A stretch of 64,000 bases of DNA from IDS-8 sp040902105 (GTDB lineage: Bacteria > Pseudomonadota > Gammaproteobacteria > Steroidobacterales > Woeseiaceae). Positions 53,992-61,868 of this stretch are shown piece after piece (the stretch's first letter is position 1; every line of letters begins with the position of its first letter). A program made the position numbers and the translations under genes. Where the stretch lies: NCBI GenBank assembly GCA_040902105.1, contig JBBDXW010000034.1, positions 71,576 to 135,575 of the forward strand, given 5' to 3'. The notes under the pieces were generated by a model. It did not search any database and was not told the origin of the DNA. It saw only the letters and a program-made list of their open reading frames with translations.

Positions 53992-55176
53992 ATGAATAGA
54001 GGTTTGATCGGGACTGACCGCGAGCGAGGCATCCGTGTCTCGCCATGGCAGGATATTTTTCAACAGTCTGTCAGCCGCGCAGCGATCCGGGCAAGGTTCG
54101 CGGCGTACATCGCCGTCCTGCTGGTGCCGGCCTCGTTTCTGCTGGTCGCTACCGACGTTCAGGCGGCGGATGCGACATCCGTGTACACGGCCCGGGTGCC
54201 GGTCGACTCGAACAATCCGCAGTCTCGCGAACGCGCCTATGAAGCCGCGCTGTCGCAGATATTGCTGCGCATAACGGGCTCTCAGAACGAACTCCTTCCC
54301 GAACAGGTAAAGGAACTGTTGCCGAACCCGTCCCGCTACGTGATGCAGTATCGTCCGGGCGAGGACGATACGCTGTGGGTGACCCTGGACGGCCAGGCGA
54401 TCGAACGGGAACTGCGCCAGGCAGGATATACGGTATGGGGAGGGGACCGCCCGCTGACCCTGATATGGCTCGCCGTCGACTGGGGTGAGGGCGAGCGCGA
54501 GATCGTCGCATCCGACGACCCGGAGCAGGACGCTGCCGAAGGCCGCTCGATCGATCGCAACCGGCTGCTTCGCGAGCGGGTACAGGAGGTCGCGCTGGCG
54601 CGTGGCGTGCCGGTCGCGTTTCCGCTTCTGGACGCCCAGGAACTCGAAACCGTAAGCTTCAGCGACATCTGGGGGGGCTTCAACGACCGTTTGCTCGAGG
54701 CATCGCGCCGCTACGGAGCCAATTCCATTCTCGTCGGACGCGTGCGTCCGGATACCGTCGAACGCAATCGATGGTCGTATTTTTTTGGCGACGAACAACG
54801 GGAGTGGACCGGCGAGCCGGAGCAAGTAATCAATCTTCTGGCCGATACGCTTGCCGCACAGTTTGCGATTTCCGGCAACGCGCCGCTCGAATCGATCAGT
54901 CTGACGGTTTCCGGCGTCGATTCGATCGCGGCCTACGGTGCCGTGCACAGCTTCATTCAAAGCCTCGATATGATTGAGAACCTCGCAATCGATTCGGTAA
55001 GCGGCAATCGAATTCGCTACGAGGTGCAGGCGCACGGAGGCCGGGAACGCCTGCAGCGCGCCCTCGGATTCAGCAGTATTCTCGAAGTGGACGACAGCTT
55101 CGATCGACCGATCTCGGCCGATTCCTACCCCGGACCTGCCGCTCTCGAATACAGATATCGGCCAGATCGGCCCTGA
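53992..55176 (+). CDS. DUF2066 domain-containing exported protein
   Basis: A 394-aa protein from ATG 53992 (MNRGLIGTDRERG); an upstream in-frame ATG at 53926 would add 22 residues. A hydrophobic helix at about 36-55 (AVLLVPASFLLVATDVQAA) ends in an AQAA-type signal peptidase site. The DUF2066 body follows: VYTARVPVDSNNPQSRERAYE, ALSQILLRITGSQ, RPLTLIWLAVDWG and LLEASRRYGANSILVGRVR. The function is unknown, but the gene is conserved between purM and hda. It is probably periplasmic. Confidence 0.85.
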   Translation: MNRGLIGTDRERGIRVSPWQDIFQQSVSRAAIRARFAAYIAVLLVPASFLLVATDVQAADATSVYTARVPVDSNNPQSRERAYEAALSQILLRITGSQNELLPEQVKELLPNPSRYVMQYRPGEDDTLWVTLDGQAIERELRQAGYTVWGGDRPLTLIWLAVDWGEGEREIVASDDPEQDAAEGRSIDRNRLLRERVQEVALARGVPVAFPLLDAQELETVSFSDIWGGFNDRLLEASRRYGANSILVGRVRPDTVERNRWSYFFGDEQREWTGEPEQVINLLADTLAAQFAISGNAPLESISLTVSGVDSIAAYGAVHSFIQSLDMIENLAIDSVSGNRIRYEVQAHGGRERLQRALGFSSILEVDDSFDRPISADSYPGPAALEYRYRPDRP

Positions 55177-55192
55177 CGGCCCAATTGCCCGC

Positions 55193-55747
55193 ATGTCTCT
55201 GCGCTGGTTGCCAAACGCCATTTCCCTGTTCCGCATCGCGCTGGTCGCGCCGATCCTGCTGCTCATCGTGCAGGGACGTTTCGAGCTGGCCTTGATCCTG
55301 TTCTTTATCGCCGGGTTCTCCGACGGCGTGGACGGATATCTCGCCAAGCGCTTTAACTGGCATACCCGCCTCGGGGCATTGCTCGATCCGATCGCCGACA
55401 AGCTCCTGGTGGCCGGTACGTTTCTTACACTTTTCTACACCGGACACGCACCGTTCTGGCTCGCGGCGATTGTCATTCTTCGGGACATCATCATCGTCAG
55501 CGGAGCCGCCGCCTACAATTTCTTCGTCGGGCCGGTCGAAGGCGAACCGACTCGCATCAGCAAACTCAACACTGCGCTCGAGCTGTTGTTCATCCTGTTC
55601 GTCCTGAGTCGGGCGGCGTTCGCCTGGCCCGCTGAAATCAGCATCACTGTGATCGGCGCCGCCGTCCTGATCACGGTTGTCATCAGCGGCGTCGACTACG
55701 TTTGGTCGTGGACGCGTCGCGCGCGCCCACATTTTTCAAGAGACTGA
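55193..55747 (+). CDS. CDP-alcohol phosphatidyltransferase family protein
   Basis: A 184-aa integral membrane enzyme of the PgsA-like class. The catalytic signature D-G-x2-A-(K/R)-x8-G-x3-D-x3-D is visible as SDGVDGYLAKRFNWHTRLGA followed by LLDPIADK; the four Asp are intact. Six hydrophobic segments are present. The acceptor alcohol cannot be read from sequence; the position upstream of hda is that of the PgsA-like paralogue in many Gammaproteobacteria, distinct from the housekeeping pgsA. It ends 1 nt before the hda TTG. Confidence 0.9.
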   Translation: MSLRWLPNAISLFRIALVAPILLLIVQGRFELALILFFIAGFSDGVDGYLAKRFNWHTRLGALLDPIADKLLVAGTFLTLFYTGHAPFWLAAIVILRDIIIVSGAAAYNFFVGPVEGEPTRISKLNTALELLFILFVLSRAAFAWPAEISITVIGAAVLITVVISGVDYVWSWTRRARPHFSRD

Positions 55748-55748
55748 T

Positions 55749-56450
55749 TTGAGCCAGCTCGCGCTGCCGCTGTCGCTCCAGGATCCGGGCGTCTTCGAAA
55801 GCTTCTGGGCCGGGGACAACGAACCCTTGGTCGCCTTTCTGAGGCACCTTGCGGATTCCGTGCCGGATAACGGTTCGCCCCCCGGCTGCTGGATCTGGGG
55901 CAGCGAGGCGACCGGCAAGACGCACCTGTTGCAGGCCGTGAGCGAGCGGCTGGGTGATGACTCCGTCTTCGTGCCGCTCGATCAGTTCACCGCCGCCGGC
56001 GCCGGCATTCTCGACGACCTGGCGAATCGCCGCTGCGTGTGCCTGGACAACATCGACGCCGTGGCATCCCACGACCACTTCGAATTCGGCTTGTTCACCC
56101 TGCTCAATCAGATCGCCGATCGCCAGGTGATTCTGGTTGCGTCGGCGAGAGCAGCGCCCAGAGATTGCGGTTTTGCGCTGCCGGACCTGCAGAGCCGCCT
56201 GTCGCGCCTGCCGGTCTTTTACCTCGAGCCGCTCGACGAAGCCGGTCGAATGCAGGCGCTTAAACTGCGGGCAAACCATCGCGGCCTGGAACTGCCGGAC
56301 GACACGGCGCGGTTTCTGTTGAGCCGCAGCCGCCGAGATATGGCAAGTCTCTATAACCTGCTCGACCATCTCGATGCCGAGGCCCTGAAAGCCCAGCGCC
56401 GCCTGACCATTCCGTTTGTCCGAAACGTCCTGCTGGATGCGAAGGGTTAA
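55749..56450 (+). CDS. hda: DnaA regulatory inactivator Hda
   Basis: A 233-aa AAA+ DnaA homologue that, with the clamp, stimulates DnaA-ATP hydrolysis after initiation. The TTG at 55749 opens LSQLALPLSLQDPGVFESF, the N-terminus with the clamp-binding QLALPL motif at residues 3-8. The Walker A is degenerate (WGSEATGKTHLL), as in Hda. CVCLDNIDAV (Walker B), ILVASARAAPRDC and LSRLPVFYLEPLDEAGRMQAL (arginine-finger region) follow. There is no DNA-binding domain IV. A long palindrome ends the transcript. Confidence 0.94.
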   Translation: MSQLALPLSLQDPGVFESFWAGDNEPLVAFLRHLADSVPDNGSPPGCWIWGSEATGKTHLLQAVSERLGDDSVFVPLDQFTAAGAGILDDLANRRCVCLDNIDAVASHDHFEFGLFTLLNQIADRQVILVASARAAPRDCGFALPDLQSRLSRLPVFYLEPLDEAGRMQALKLRANHRGLELPDDTARFLLSRSRRDMASLYNLLDHLDAEALKAQRRLTIPFVRNVLLDAKG

Positions 56451-56453
56451 GCA

Positions 56454-56636
56454 GCATTATTCATGAACGCGACAGCGTATCCGAGGAGTCTCGATCGGGG
56501 GGATGGCTTTTCAGGATCGTCAAAAACATGGATGTTTTTGCGAAGCCCCCATGGATGGGTTCACGGCGTTCCTGAAAAGCCATCCCCCCGATCGAGACTC
56601 CGTCAACCACCAACCTCGACCGTTCATGAATAATGC
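56454..56636. repeat. Family B long palindrome, copy 3 (inverted orientation)
   Basis: About 183 bp. Outer arms GCATTATTCATGAACG and CGTTCATGAATAATGC. Inner arms CGATCGGGGGGATGGCTTTT and complement, again different from copies 1 and 2 but self-complementary. The core is in the opposite orientation to the other copies and holds the small hairpin AAAAACATGGATGTTTTT. Located between convergent hda and wrbA. Confidence 0.9.
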
Positions 56637-56653
56637 GGACCGGCTCGGGATCC

Positions 56654-57256
56654 CTATCCGGAACCGCGGGCAAGCCTCAACGCAACGGTTGCAACCCGCA
56701 CACCCAGAACTCGCGCCAGCGTTTTATCGTCCTCGGAAAGCCGGTCGTCTTTCTTATTCCAGGTGACATGACTGGCGCCATACGGCGAACCGCCGGTGGT
56801 TGTGCTCGAGAGTGCGGGCTCCGTATAGGGCACTCCGACGATCAGCATACCGTGGTGCAACAACGGAATCGCCATGGTCAGGAGCGTCGTTTCCTGTCCG
56901 CCATGCAGCGTCGACGTCGACGTGAAAACGCCTGCCGGTTTCCCTGCCAGCACGCCGCTCAGCCATTCGCCACTGGTGCCGTCGAGAAAGTACTTGAGCG
57001 ACGCCGCCATATTGCCGAAGCGCGTGGGGCTGCCCATGACGAGGCCGGCGCACTCGGCCAGGTCCTGGTGAGTTGCGTAAGGCGGGCCTGCGGCCGGTAC
57101 CGTCGGATCGACGGCTTCGCAGACGGTCGAAACAGGCGGCACCGTGCGCAACCTGGCCGATGCGCCAGGCACCGTATCGATGCCGTGACAGATTTCCCGG
57201 GCGAGCGCCGCGGTGGCGCCCTTGCGCGAGTAGTAGACCACCAGAATTTCGGTCAC
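56654..57256 (-). CDS. wrbA: NAD(P)H:quinone oxidoreductase, WrbA-type
   Basis: A 200-aa flavodoxin-like FMN enzyme reducing quinones by two electrons. The N-terminal phosphate loop is ILVVYYSRKGATAALAREI. GLVMGSPTRFGNMAASLKYF (about 72-91), the FMN-binding segment STSTLHGGQETTLLTM and GVPYTEPALSSTTTGGSPYGA identify WrbA rather than flavodoxin. The ATG at 57256 directly abuts the stop of the arsC-like gene upstream; both probably form one operon. Confidence 0.93.
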   Translation of the reverse strand: MTEILVVYYSRKGATAALAREICHGIDTVPGASARLRTVPPVSTVCEAVDPTVPAAGPPYATHQDLAECAGLVMGSPTRFGNMAASLKYFLDGTSGEWLSGVLAGKPAGVFTSTSTLHGGQETTLLTMAIPLLHHGMLIVGVPYTEPALSSTTTGGSPYGASHVTWNKKDDRLSEDDKTLARVLGVRVATVALRLARGSG

Positions 57257-57649
57257 TTACGAACCCGCGGACGATTCCGGCGCGGGCTCCGACAGCAAGC
57301 CGAGGACAGCCTCCGGCGGCCGGCCGATCACTGCCACGCTGCGGTCTTCGTCGACGACGATCGGGCGTTGCAGCACTCCCGGATGCTGCGCCAGCCAGAC
57401 GGCGAGGGCCGCGTCGTCATTACCTCCCGGGTTGGCGTCGCGGTTATGGGCCTGGTACTCCGGTTCCGCCTTGCGCATGAGGTCGCCGACGCCGAGCTCG
57501 AGAAGATCGGCGAGGTTCAGGATCGTTGCCGCATCCGGCACTGTCCTCAGGTACTCGACGATTCGCGGCTCAATGCCGTGCCCTCTGATTATTTCCAGCG
57601 TTTTCCGTGACTTGGAGCAGGACGGATTGTGATAGATGGTGATATTCAT
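57257..57649 (-). CDS. ArsC/Spx-family glutaredoxin-like arsenate reductase (YfgD-type)
   Basis: A 130-aa thioredoxin-fold protein of the glutaredoxin-dependent ArsC class. The ATG at 57649 gives MNITIYHNPSCSKSRKTLEI, with the catalytic Cys at residue 11. Positions of anion-binding Arg in YLRTVPDAATI, the DLMRKAEPEY segment and RPIVVDEDRSVAVIGRPPEAV are typical. No ars operon is present; in E. coli the YfgD paralogue likewise lies near hda, so a general role rather than arsenic resistance is likely. A longer start (MGSIAPMN) is possible. Confidence 0.88.
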   Translation of the reverse strand: MNITIYHNPSCSKSRKTLEIIRGHGIEPRIVEYLRTVPDAATILNLADLLELGVGDLMRKAEPEYQAHNRDANPGGNDDAALAVWLAQHPGVLQRPIVVDEDRSVAVIGRPPEAVLGLLSEPAPESSAGS

Positions 57650-57913
57650 CGGCGCGATCGATCCCATGCAGCAAAAGTATGCCGGTTCGTCAGGCGGCAA
57701 GTGTCACGAGCGCAGCCGAAAATCTCAAGAGCGGCCATCGTCCCGTACAGCATCTTGGAGCCCGCGAGAGCGCGCGATTCTCGCCCCAACCCGGCGGTTT
57801 ATCATTCGCCCGTTTGCACGGGCTCCAACAGGGACGCCTGCTTGACTGTCGGGCCATGCGCTTGTTAGCTTTCCGCCGTGCGCACACCGATCCTATTCGT
57901 CAAATCCGGTCGC

Positions 57914-58213
57914 ATGGCTGACCTGGTCAGGCGCGGCATCCCGGTGGCGCTCATGCTCGTTCTCGCCGGCTGTGGAAGCGGGCCGCCGGTTCAGGAAATG
58001 AGCGATGCCAGGCAAGCGATCGCGGTTGCCCGCGAAGCCGGCGCCGCGGAGCGAGCGGCCGAGCAACTGCGCGACGCGGAAGCGTTGCTGGACAGTGCAC
58101 AGCAGAAACTGACCGATCGCGCGTACGACGCGGCGCGCAACGATGCCCTGCAGGCCAAACTCAAGGCGCTCGATGCGCTGGCGAGAACCGAGAAGGCGTC
58201 GCGCAACGAATAG
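57914..58213 (+). CDS. DUF4398-type small lipoprotein
   Basis: A 99-aa lipoprotein. ATG 57914 (MADLVRRGIPVALMLVLAGC) gives a canonical lipobox LAGC at 17-20; an upstream in-frame ATG (57878) would add 12 residues. The mature part is one long amphipathic helix (SDARQAIAVAREAGAAERAAEQ, split here only by a turn, then LDSAQQKLTDRAYDAARNDAL), as in DUF4398 proteins. It lies 8 bp before the acylphosphatase gene. Function unknown. Confidence 0.8.
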   Translation: MADLVRRGIPVALMLVLAGCGSGPPVQEMSDARQAIAVAREAGAAERAAEQLRDAEALLDSAQQKLTDRAYDAARNDALQAKLKALDALARTEKASRNE

Positions 58214-58221
58214 CGCTGGCC

Positions 58222-58611
58222 ATGGTCTTTTCCAGGCAGTTACTGCGGTCGGCAGGCAAATCCGTGACGAGTGACGCGAGATCCGCGGGCGGCTCCGGCG
58301 GTGGCGAGGCGCCGAAACAGGGGCCCGCCGGGCAGGGAACCGCAGCCAGGTGCCGCCGGTTCCGTGTCACTGGCCGCGTCCAGGGCGTGTTTTTTCGGGA
58401 CAGTACCAGGGCGTTTGCGCAGAAGCTCGACCTTACGGGTTACGCAAACAACCGGCCCGACGGCAGCGTTGAAGTCGTGGCCTGCGGCCCGCCGGAGGCA
58501 CTGGACAGGCTCGCCGACTGGCTCAGGAAAGGGCCGCCGATGGCAAGTGTCGTCGGGCTGCGGGCGACGGAGGCCGAAGTCGTCAACTACAGAAAGTTTA
58601 CGATTGGCTAG
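58222..58611 (+). CDS. Acylphosphatase with an N-terminal extension
   Basis: A 129-aa frame whose C-terminal 88 residues are a complete acylphosphatase: CRRFRVTGRVQGVFFRDSTR (catalytic Arg), LDLTGYANNRPDGSVEVVAC (catalytic Asn), then PEALDRLADWLRKGPPMASV. The first 40 residues, rich in Gly, Ser and Lys, have no family counterpart, and there is no in-frame ATG closer to the domain. A GTG at 58263 is an alternative that would shorten the extension. It hydrolyses acyl phosphates such as acetyl phosphate in the cytosol. Confidence 0.88.
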   Translation: MVFSRQLLRSAGKSVTSDARSAGGSGGGEAPKQGPAGQGTAARCRRFRVTGRVQGVFFRDSTRAFAQKLDLTGYANNRPDGSVEVVACGPPEALDRLADWLRKGPPMASVVGLRATEAEVVNYRKFTIG

Positions 58612-58641
58612 GGAGCCGCTGCACCAGTCCTGATGCAAGCG

Positions 58642-58723
58642 CTGTAGGAGCCCGCCATTGCGGGCGTCGTCCCGCGTTCGATCGGCTCCTCCGCAGGTCG
58701 AGCTCAATGGCGGGCTCCTACAG
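58642..58723. repeat. Family A palindrome, imperfect inverted pair
   Basis: CTGTAGGAGCCCGCCATTGC (58642-) and the inverted TCAATGGCGGGCTCCTACAG (-58723) flank an unrelated GC-rich spacer. It lies between convergent 3' ends of the acylphosphatase and lytic transglycosylase genes. Confidence 0.8.
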
Positions 58724-58755
58724 CAGACTTATGCAGAGCTTCCCTAGTGCGCGCT

Positions 58756-59322
58756 TCAGATGCGATACCACTTGTCGTGCAAGCGGTCGATCACGAGATT
58801 CGGATAGTCGCGCTTGCCCAGACTGCCGTTGTAGCGTCCCAGCGCACGTCGCATATCGCCTTTTTCCAGATCCAGGTAATACTTCAGAATCGTGCAGCCG
58901 AAGCGAAGATTGGTTTCAATGTAAAAGAGATTGTCGTCCGGCCGGCCGATCTCTTCCAGCCAGAACGGCATGATCTGCATCAGTCCGCGCGCGCCGACGT
59001 GGGATAGTGCGAACCGGTCGAAGTTACTCTCAACGTCAATGAGCGCAAGCACCAGTTCCGGAGACAATTCGGCACGCGTCGCTTCGTAGTGAACTCTTTT
59101 CAGGATCGCAATGCGTTCTTCCGGTTCTTTAACCTGTCGCGCCAGCCGACGTGACATGTCGCTGAGCCACACCTGTGCGTCGAAGCGGTCGGTAAAGCTG
59201 TCGGCTTCGCTCGCCGCCTGCCGCAACAGTTCACGCAATACCGGATCGGGATAGTCCTGCTGCGCCGCCGCGATGCTGCCGACCAGCAGTAGCGAGCATG
59301 CAATCAGGCGTACCGTCCTCAT
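58756..59322 (-). CDS. Soluble lytic transglycosylase-like protein
   Basis: A 188-aa exported SLT-domain protein. A signal peptide (LIACSLLLVGSIAAAQQ) precedes a short helical stretch. The catalytic domain has ALIDVESNFDRFALSHVGA with the catalytic Glu (about 112), GARGLMQIMPFW and the C-terminal NLRFGCTILKYYLDL and ALGRYNGSLGKRDYPNLV. At under 190 residues it is a minimal transglycosylase, cleaving peptidoglycan to anhydromuropeptides. It is 5 bp downstream of proS. Confidence 0.9.
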   Translation of the reverse strand: MRTVRLIACSLLLVGSIAAAQQDYPDPVLRELLRQAASEADSFTDRFDAQVWLSDMSRRLARQVKEPEERIAILKRVHYEATRAELSPELVLALIDVESNFDRFALSHVGARGLMQIMPFWLEEIGRPDDNLFYIETNLRFGCTILKYYLDLEKGDMRRALGRYNGSLGKRDYPNLVIDRLHDKWYRI

Positions 59323-59327
59323 GGATC

Positions 59328-61034
59328 CTATTTTAGAACCGGCCTCGTCACCAGTTCGAGCGCCGCTTCACGTTTCAGCAGGCGGGATTCGTGGTCGCGC
59401 CTGTGTCGATATTCCAGTTCGCCGGCATCGAGCCCGCGGTCGCTGATGACGAGCCGGTGCGGTATGCCGATCAGTTCCGCATCGGCGAACTTCACGCCGG
59501 GCCGCGCGTCACGGTCGTCGAACAACACCTCGACGCCGCGCTCGAGCAGTTCTGTATAGAGGAGGTTTGCCGCATCGCTGAGCCGCTCCGATTTGTGCAT
59601 GTTGATCGCAATCAGCACCACGTGGAACGGCGCAAGCGGCTCGGGCCAGATAATCCCTCGTTCATCGTGATTCTGCTCGATCGCCGCACCGACGATGCGG
59701 GTAACGCCGATACCGTAACAGCCCATCGCCATTGTGCGATCGTTACCGTCCTGGTCCTGCACGGTTGCGCCCATCGCTTCGCTGTACTTGACGCCGAGTT
59801 GAAAAATGTGCCCGACTTCGATGCCGCGTGCAATGCTGAGCCGGCCCTTCCCGCCCGGCACCGGGTCACCGTCGACAACGTTACGGATGTCGACCGTAAC
59901 AGGCGGCGGCAGATCGCGCCCGAAGTTGATGCCGGTCAGGTGCGTATCGCTTTCATTCGCTCCAGCCACGAAATCGGACATGAGCCTGGTTGCATGGTCG
60001 AAGTAGACAGGTATTTTCAAGCCGATCGGGCCGGCAAAACCCGGCTCGCAGCCCGTGACCTGGCGGACGATGCCGGCATGCGCCATCGTAAGCGGCGCCG
60101 CAACACCCGGGAGTTTCTCCGCCTTCACCGGGTTCAGCGCATGGTCGCCGCGCAGGATCAGCGCCACCGGCTCATCGGTGCCTTCGACGATAAGGGTCTT
60201 CAAAGTCTGTTCGGACCTGATGCCGAGCAGTTTGCAAAGCCCCTCTACCGTCCCGGTGGATGGCGTGCTGACTTTGCGCAAGGCGACTCGTGGGCCCGGC
60301 GGCTCGCCCTGCGGCGGCAAGCTCTGTGCGGTCTCGACATTCGACGCATAGCGGTCTTCGTCACTGTAGGCGATCGCGTCCTCGCCGGAATCGGCCAGCA
60401 CGTGAAACTCCTGCGAACGGCTGCCGCCGATTTCTCCGCTGTGCGCATCGACGACGCGAAACCTGAGCGCGAGGCGCGTGAATATCGCCGTATACGCCTC
60501 GTGCATGCGCGCGTAGCCTTCCTCGAGCGACTCCTGATCGACGTGAAACGAATAGGCATCCTTCATGATGAATTCACGGGCCCGCATGACGCCGAAGCGA
60601 GGGCGAATCTCGTCGCGAAATTTGGTCTGGATCTGGTAATAGCTGATCGGCAGCTGCTTGTAGCTTTGCAGTTCGCGGCGCGCGATGTCCGTGATCACTT
60701 CTTCATGCGTCGGGCCGAAACAGTATTCGCGGTCGTGGCGATCTTTCATGCGCAGAAGCAGCGGCCCGTACTGATCCCAGCGCTTCGATTCCTTCCACAG
60801 TTCCGCGGGCTGTACGGCCGGCATCAACAGCTCGAGTGCCCCCGCCCGGTTCATTTCCTCGCGAACAATGCGTTCGACTTTTTTCAGCACCCGCATGCCG
60901 AGCGGCATCCAGGTAAAGAGTCCGGCGGCCAGGCGACGGATCATGCCGGCGCGCAACATCAACTGATGGCTGACGATTTCGGCTTCCGCCGGAATTTCCT
61001 TCAAGGTGACTAGTCCGAAATCGGTAAATCTCAT
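59328..61034 (-). CDS. proS: Prolyl-tRNA synthetase
   Basis: A 568-aa class II synthetase of the bacterial type with an editing (INS) domain between motifs 2 and 3. Motif 1 RLAAGLFTWMPLGMRVLKKV, motif 2 with FGPTHEEVITDIARRELQSY and FRDEIRPRFGVMRAREFIMK, the INS domain at about 225-405 (FVAGANESDTHLTGINFG with the editing Lys/His region), motif 3 MGCYGIGVTRIVGAAIEQN, and the C-terminal anticodon-binding domain VLFDDRDARPGVKFADAEL. Start MRFTDFGLVTLKEIPAEAE is typical. Divergent from the PSD-like gene. Confidence 0.97.
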   Translation of the reverse strand: MRFTDFGLVTLKEIPAEAEIVSHQLMLRAGMIRRLAAGLFTWMPLGMRVLKKVERIVREEMNRAGALELLMPAVQPAELWKESKRWDQYGPLLLRMKDRHDREYCFGPTHEEVITDIARRELQSYKQLPISYYQIQTKFRDEIRPRFGVMRAREFIMKDAYSFHVDQESLEEGYARMHEAYTAIFTRLALRFRVVDAHSGEIGGSRSQEFHVLADSGEDAIAYSDEDRYASNVETAQSLPPQGEPPGPRVALRKVSTPSTGTVEGLCKLLGIRSEQTLKTLIVEGTDEPVALILRGDHALNPVKAEKLPGVAAPLTMAHAGIVRQVTGCEPGFAGPIGLKIPVYFDHATRLMSDFVAGANESDTHLTGINFGRDLPPPVTVDIRNVVDGDPVPGGKGRLSIARGIEVGHIFQLGVKYSEAMGATVQDQDGNDRTMAMGCYGIGVTRIVGAAIEQNHDERGIIWPEPLAPFHVVLIAINMHKSERLSDAANLLYTELLERGVEVLFDDRDARPGVKFADAELIGIPHRLVISDRGLDAGELEYRHRRDHESRLLKREAALELVTRPVLK

Positions 61035-61155
61035 GTATTTTTCCAGCCTTGATTCCTGGTCTGGCGATGGCCCGAGCCTGATGGCGGGCGTATTCTACAC
61101 GACGCGTCGCGGGACCGGCCCGCGGACCATGGAGCTGCCGTGAAGGACGGGTGGA

Positions 61156-61782
61156 TTGAAAGGTAGGCGTGCATTCCTCGTCGCGGCAGAAGGAATTCCG
61201 TTTTTGCTCGGGATGGCTCTGGTTACCGCCGCGACGTGGCATTTCGGCGGAGTTCGCCGTGCCTGGATCCCGTTCCTGCTGTTCGGCTGCCTGTACCTGG
61301 TCTTTCGCGATCCGCGACGCGTCATCCCTCCCGTGCCGCTCGGCATCGTGAGTCCCGTCGACGGGAAGGTCGTTGAAGTCGGCACGACCGGCAAGGGTGT
61401 GCTCGACGACGCGGCGCACCGGATCGTAATCCGCATCAGCAGTCTGGGTGCTTACACCGCGCGCTCGCCGGTGGAGGGAAAAATCATGGACCTGCATGCG
61501 TTGCCGCAGGCTGGTTCGCCTGAGGAAAAAATCGCCGGCTTGTGGGTGGTGACCGACGAAGGTGAGAACGTCGTTCTGCAATTTCGCGGCAACCGATTTG
61601 GTATCGCGCCGCGTGCATTCCTGCAATACGGCGAACGGGTAGGGCAGGGACAGCGCTGCGCGTATTTGCGCTTGACGAAGTTTGCGGAGATTGAATTGCC
61701 GGTCGACGGAAGGGTCCTCGTGACAGAGGGTCAGCACGTATCCGCCGGCGAGGACGTACTGGCGAACCTGCCGCATCCGTGA
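61156..61782 (+). CDS. Phosphatidylserine decarboxylase-like protein lacking the pyruvoyl cleavage site
   Basis: A 208-aa membrane-anchored protein. Two N-terminal hydrophobic segments (about 12-28 and 34-50) precede a PSD-like barrel: FRDPRRVIPPVPLGIVSPVD, DGKVVEVG, IVIRISSLGAYTARSPVEG and the lipoyl-like tail LPVDGRVLVTEGQHVSAGED. Active short PSDs carry a Gly-Ser self-cleavage pair in a segment equivalent to YLRLTKFAEIELPV; here it reads Thr-Lys. So it should not form the pyruvoyl cofactor. TTG 61156 is the start, with AGGACGGG upstream. It precedes pssA by 86 bp. It may be a structural or regulatory remnant. Confidence 0.78.
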   Translation: MKGRRAFLVAAEGIPFLLGMALVTAATWHFGGVRRAWIPFLLFGCLYLVFRDPRRVIPPVPLGIVSPVDGKVVEVGTTGKGVLDDAAHRIVIRISSLGAYTARSPVEGKIMDLHALPQAGSPEEKIAGLWVVTDEGENVVLQFRGNRFGIAPRAFLQYGERVGQGQRCAYLRLTKFAEIELPVDGRVLVTEGQHVSAGEDVLANLPHP

Positions 61783-61868
61783 TTCCCGGCGGTGACGCAG
61801 GCCGATTGTTAACTCTTGTTTCGGCGTGGCAGTATTACCGACCCCGCTGACCACATTGCTGTGATGGA

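Noticed and set aside
56461..56766. Small open frames inside the long palindromes (for example ones beginning MAFQ)
   Set aside because: They arise from the repeat core on either strand and recur with every copy; no ribosome site or conserved protein family.
59391..61013. A 540-codon plus-strand frame
   Set aside because: Antisense shadow of proS.
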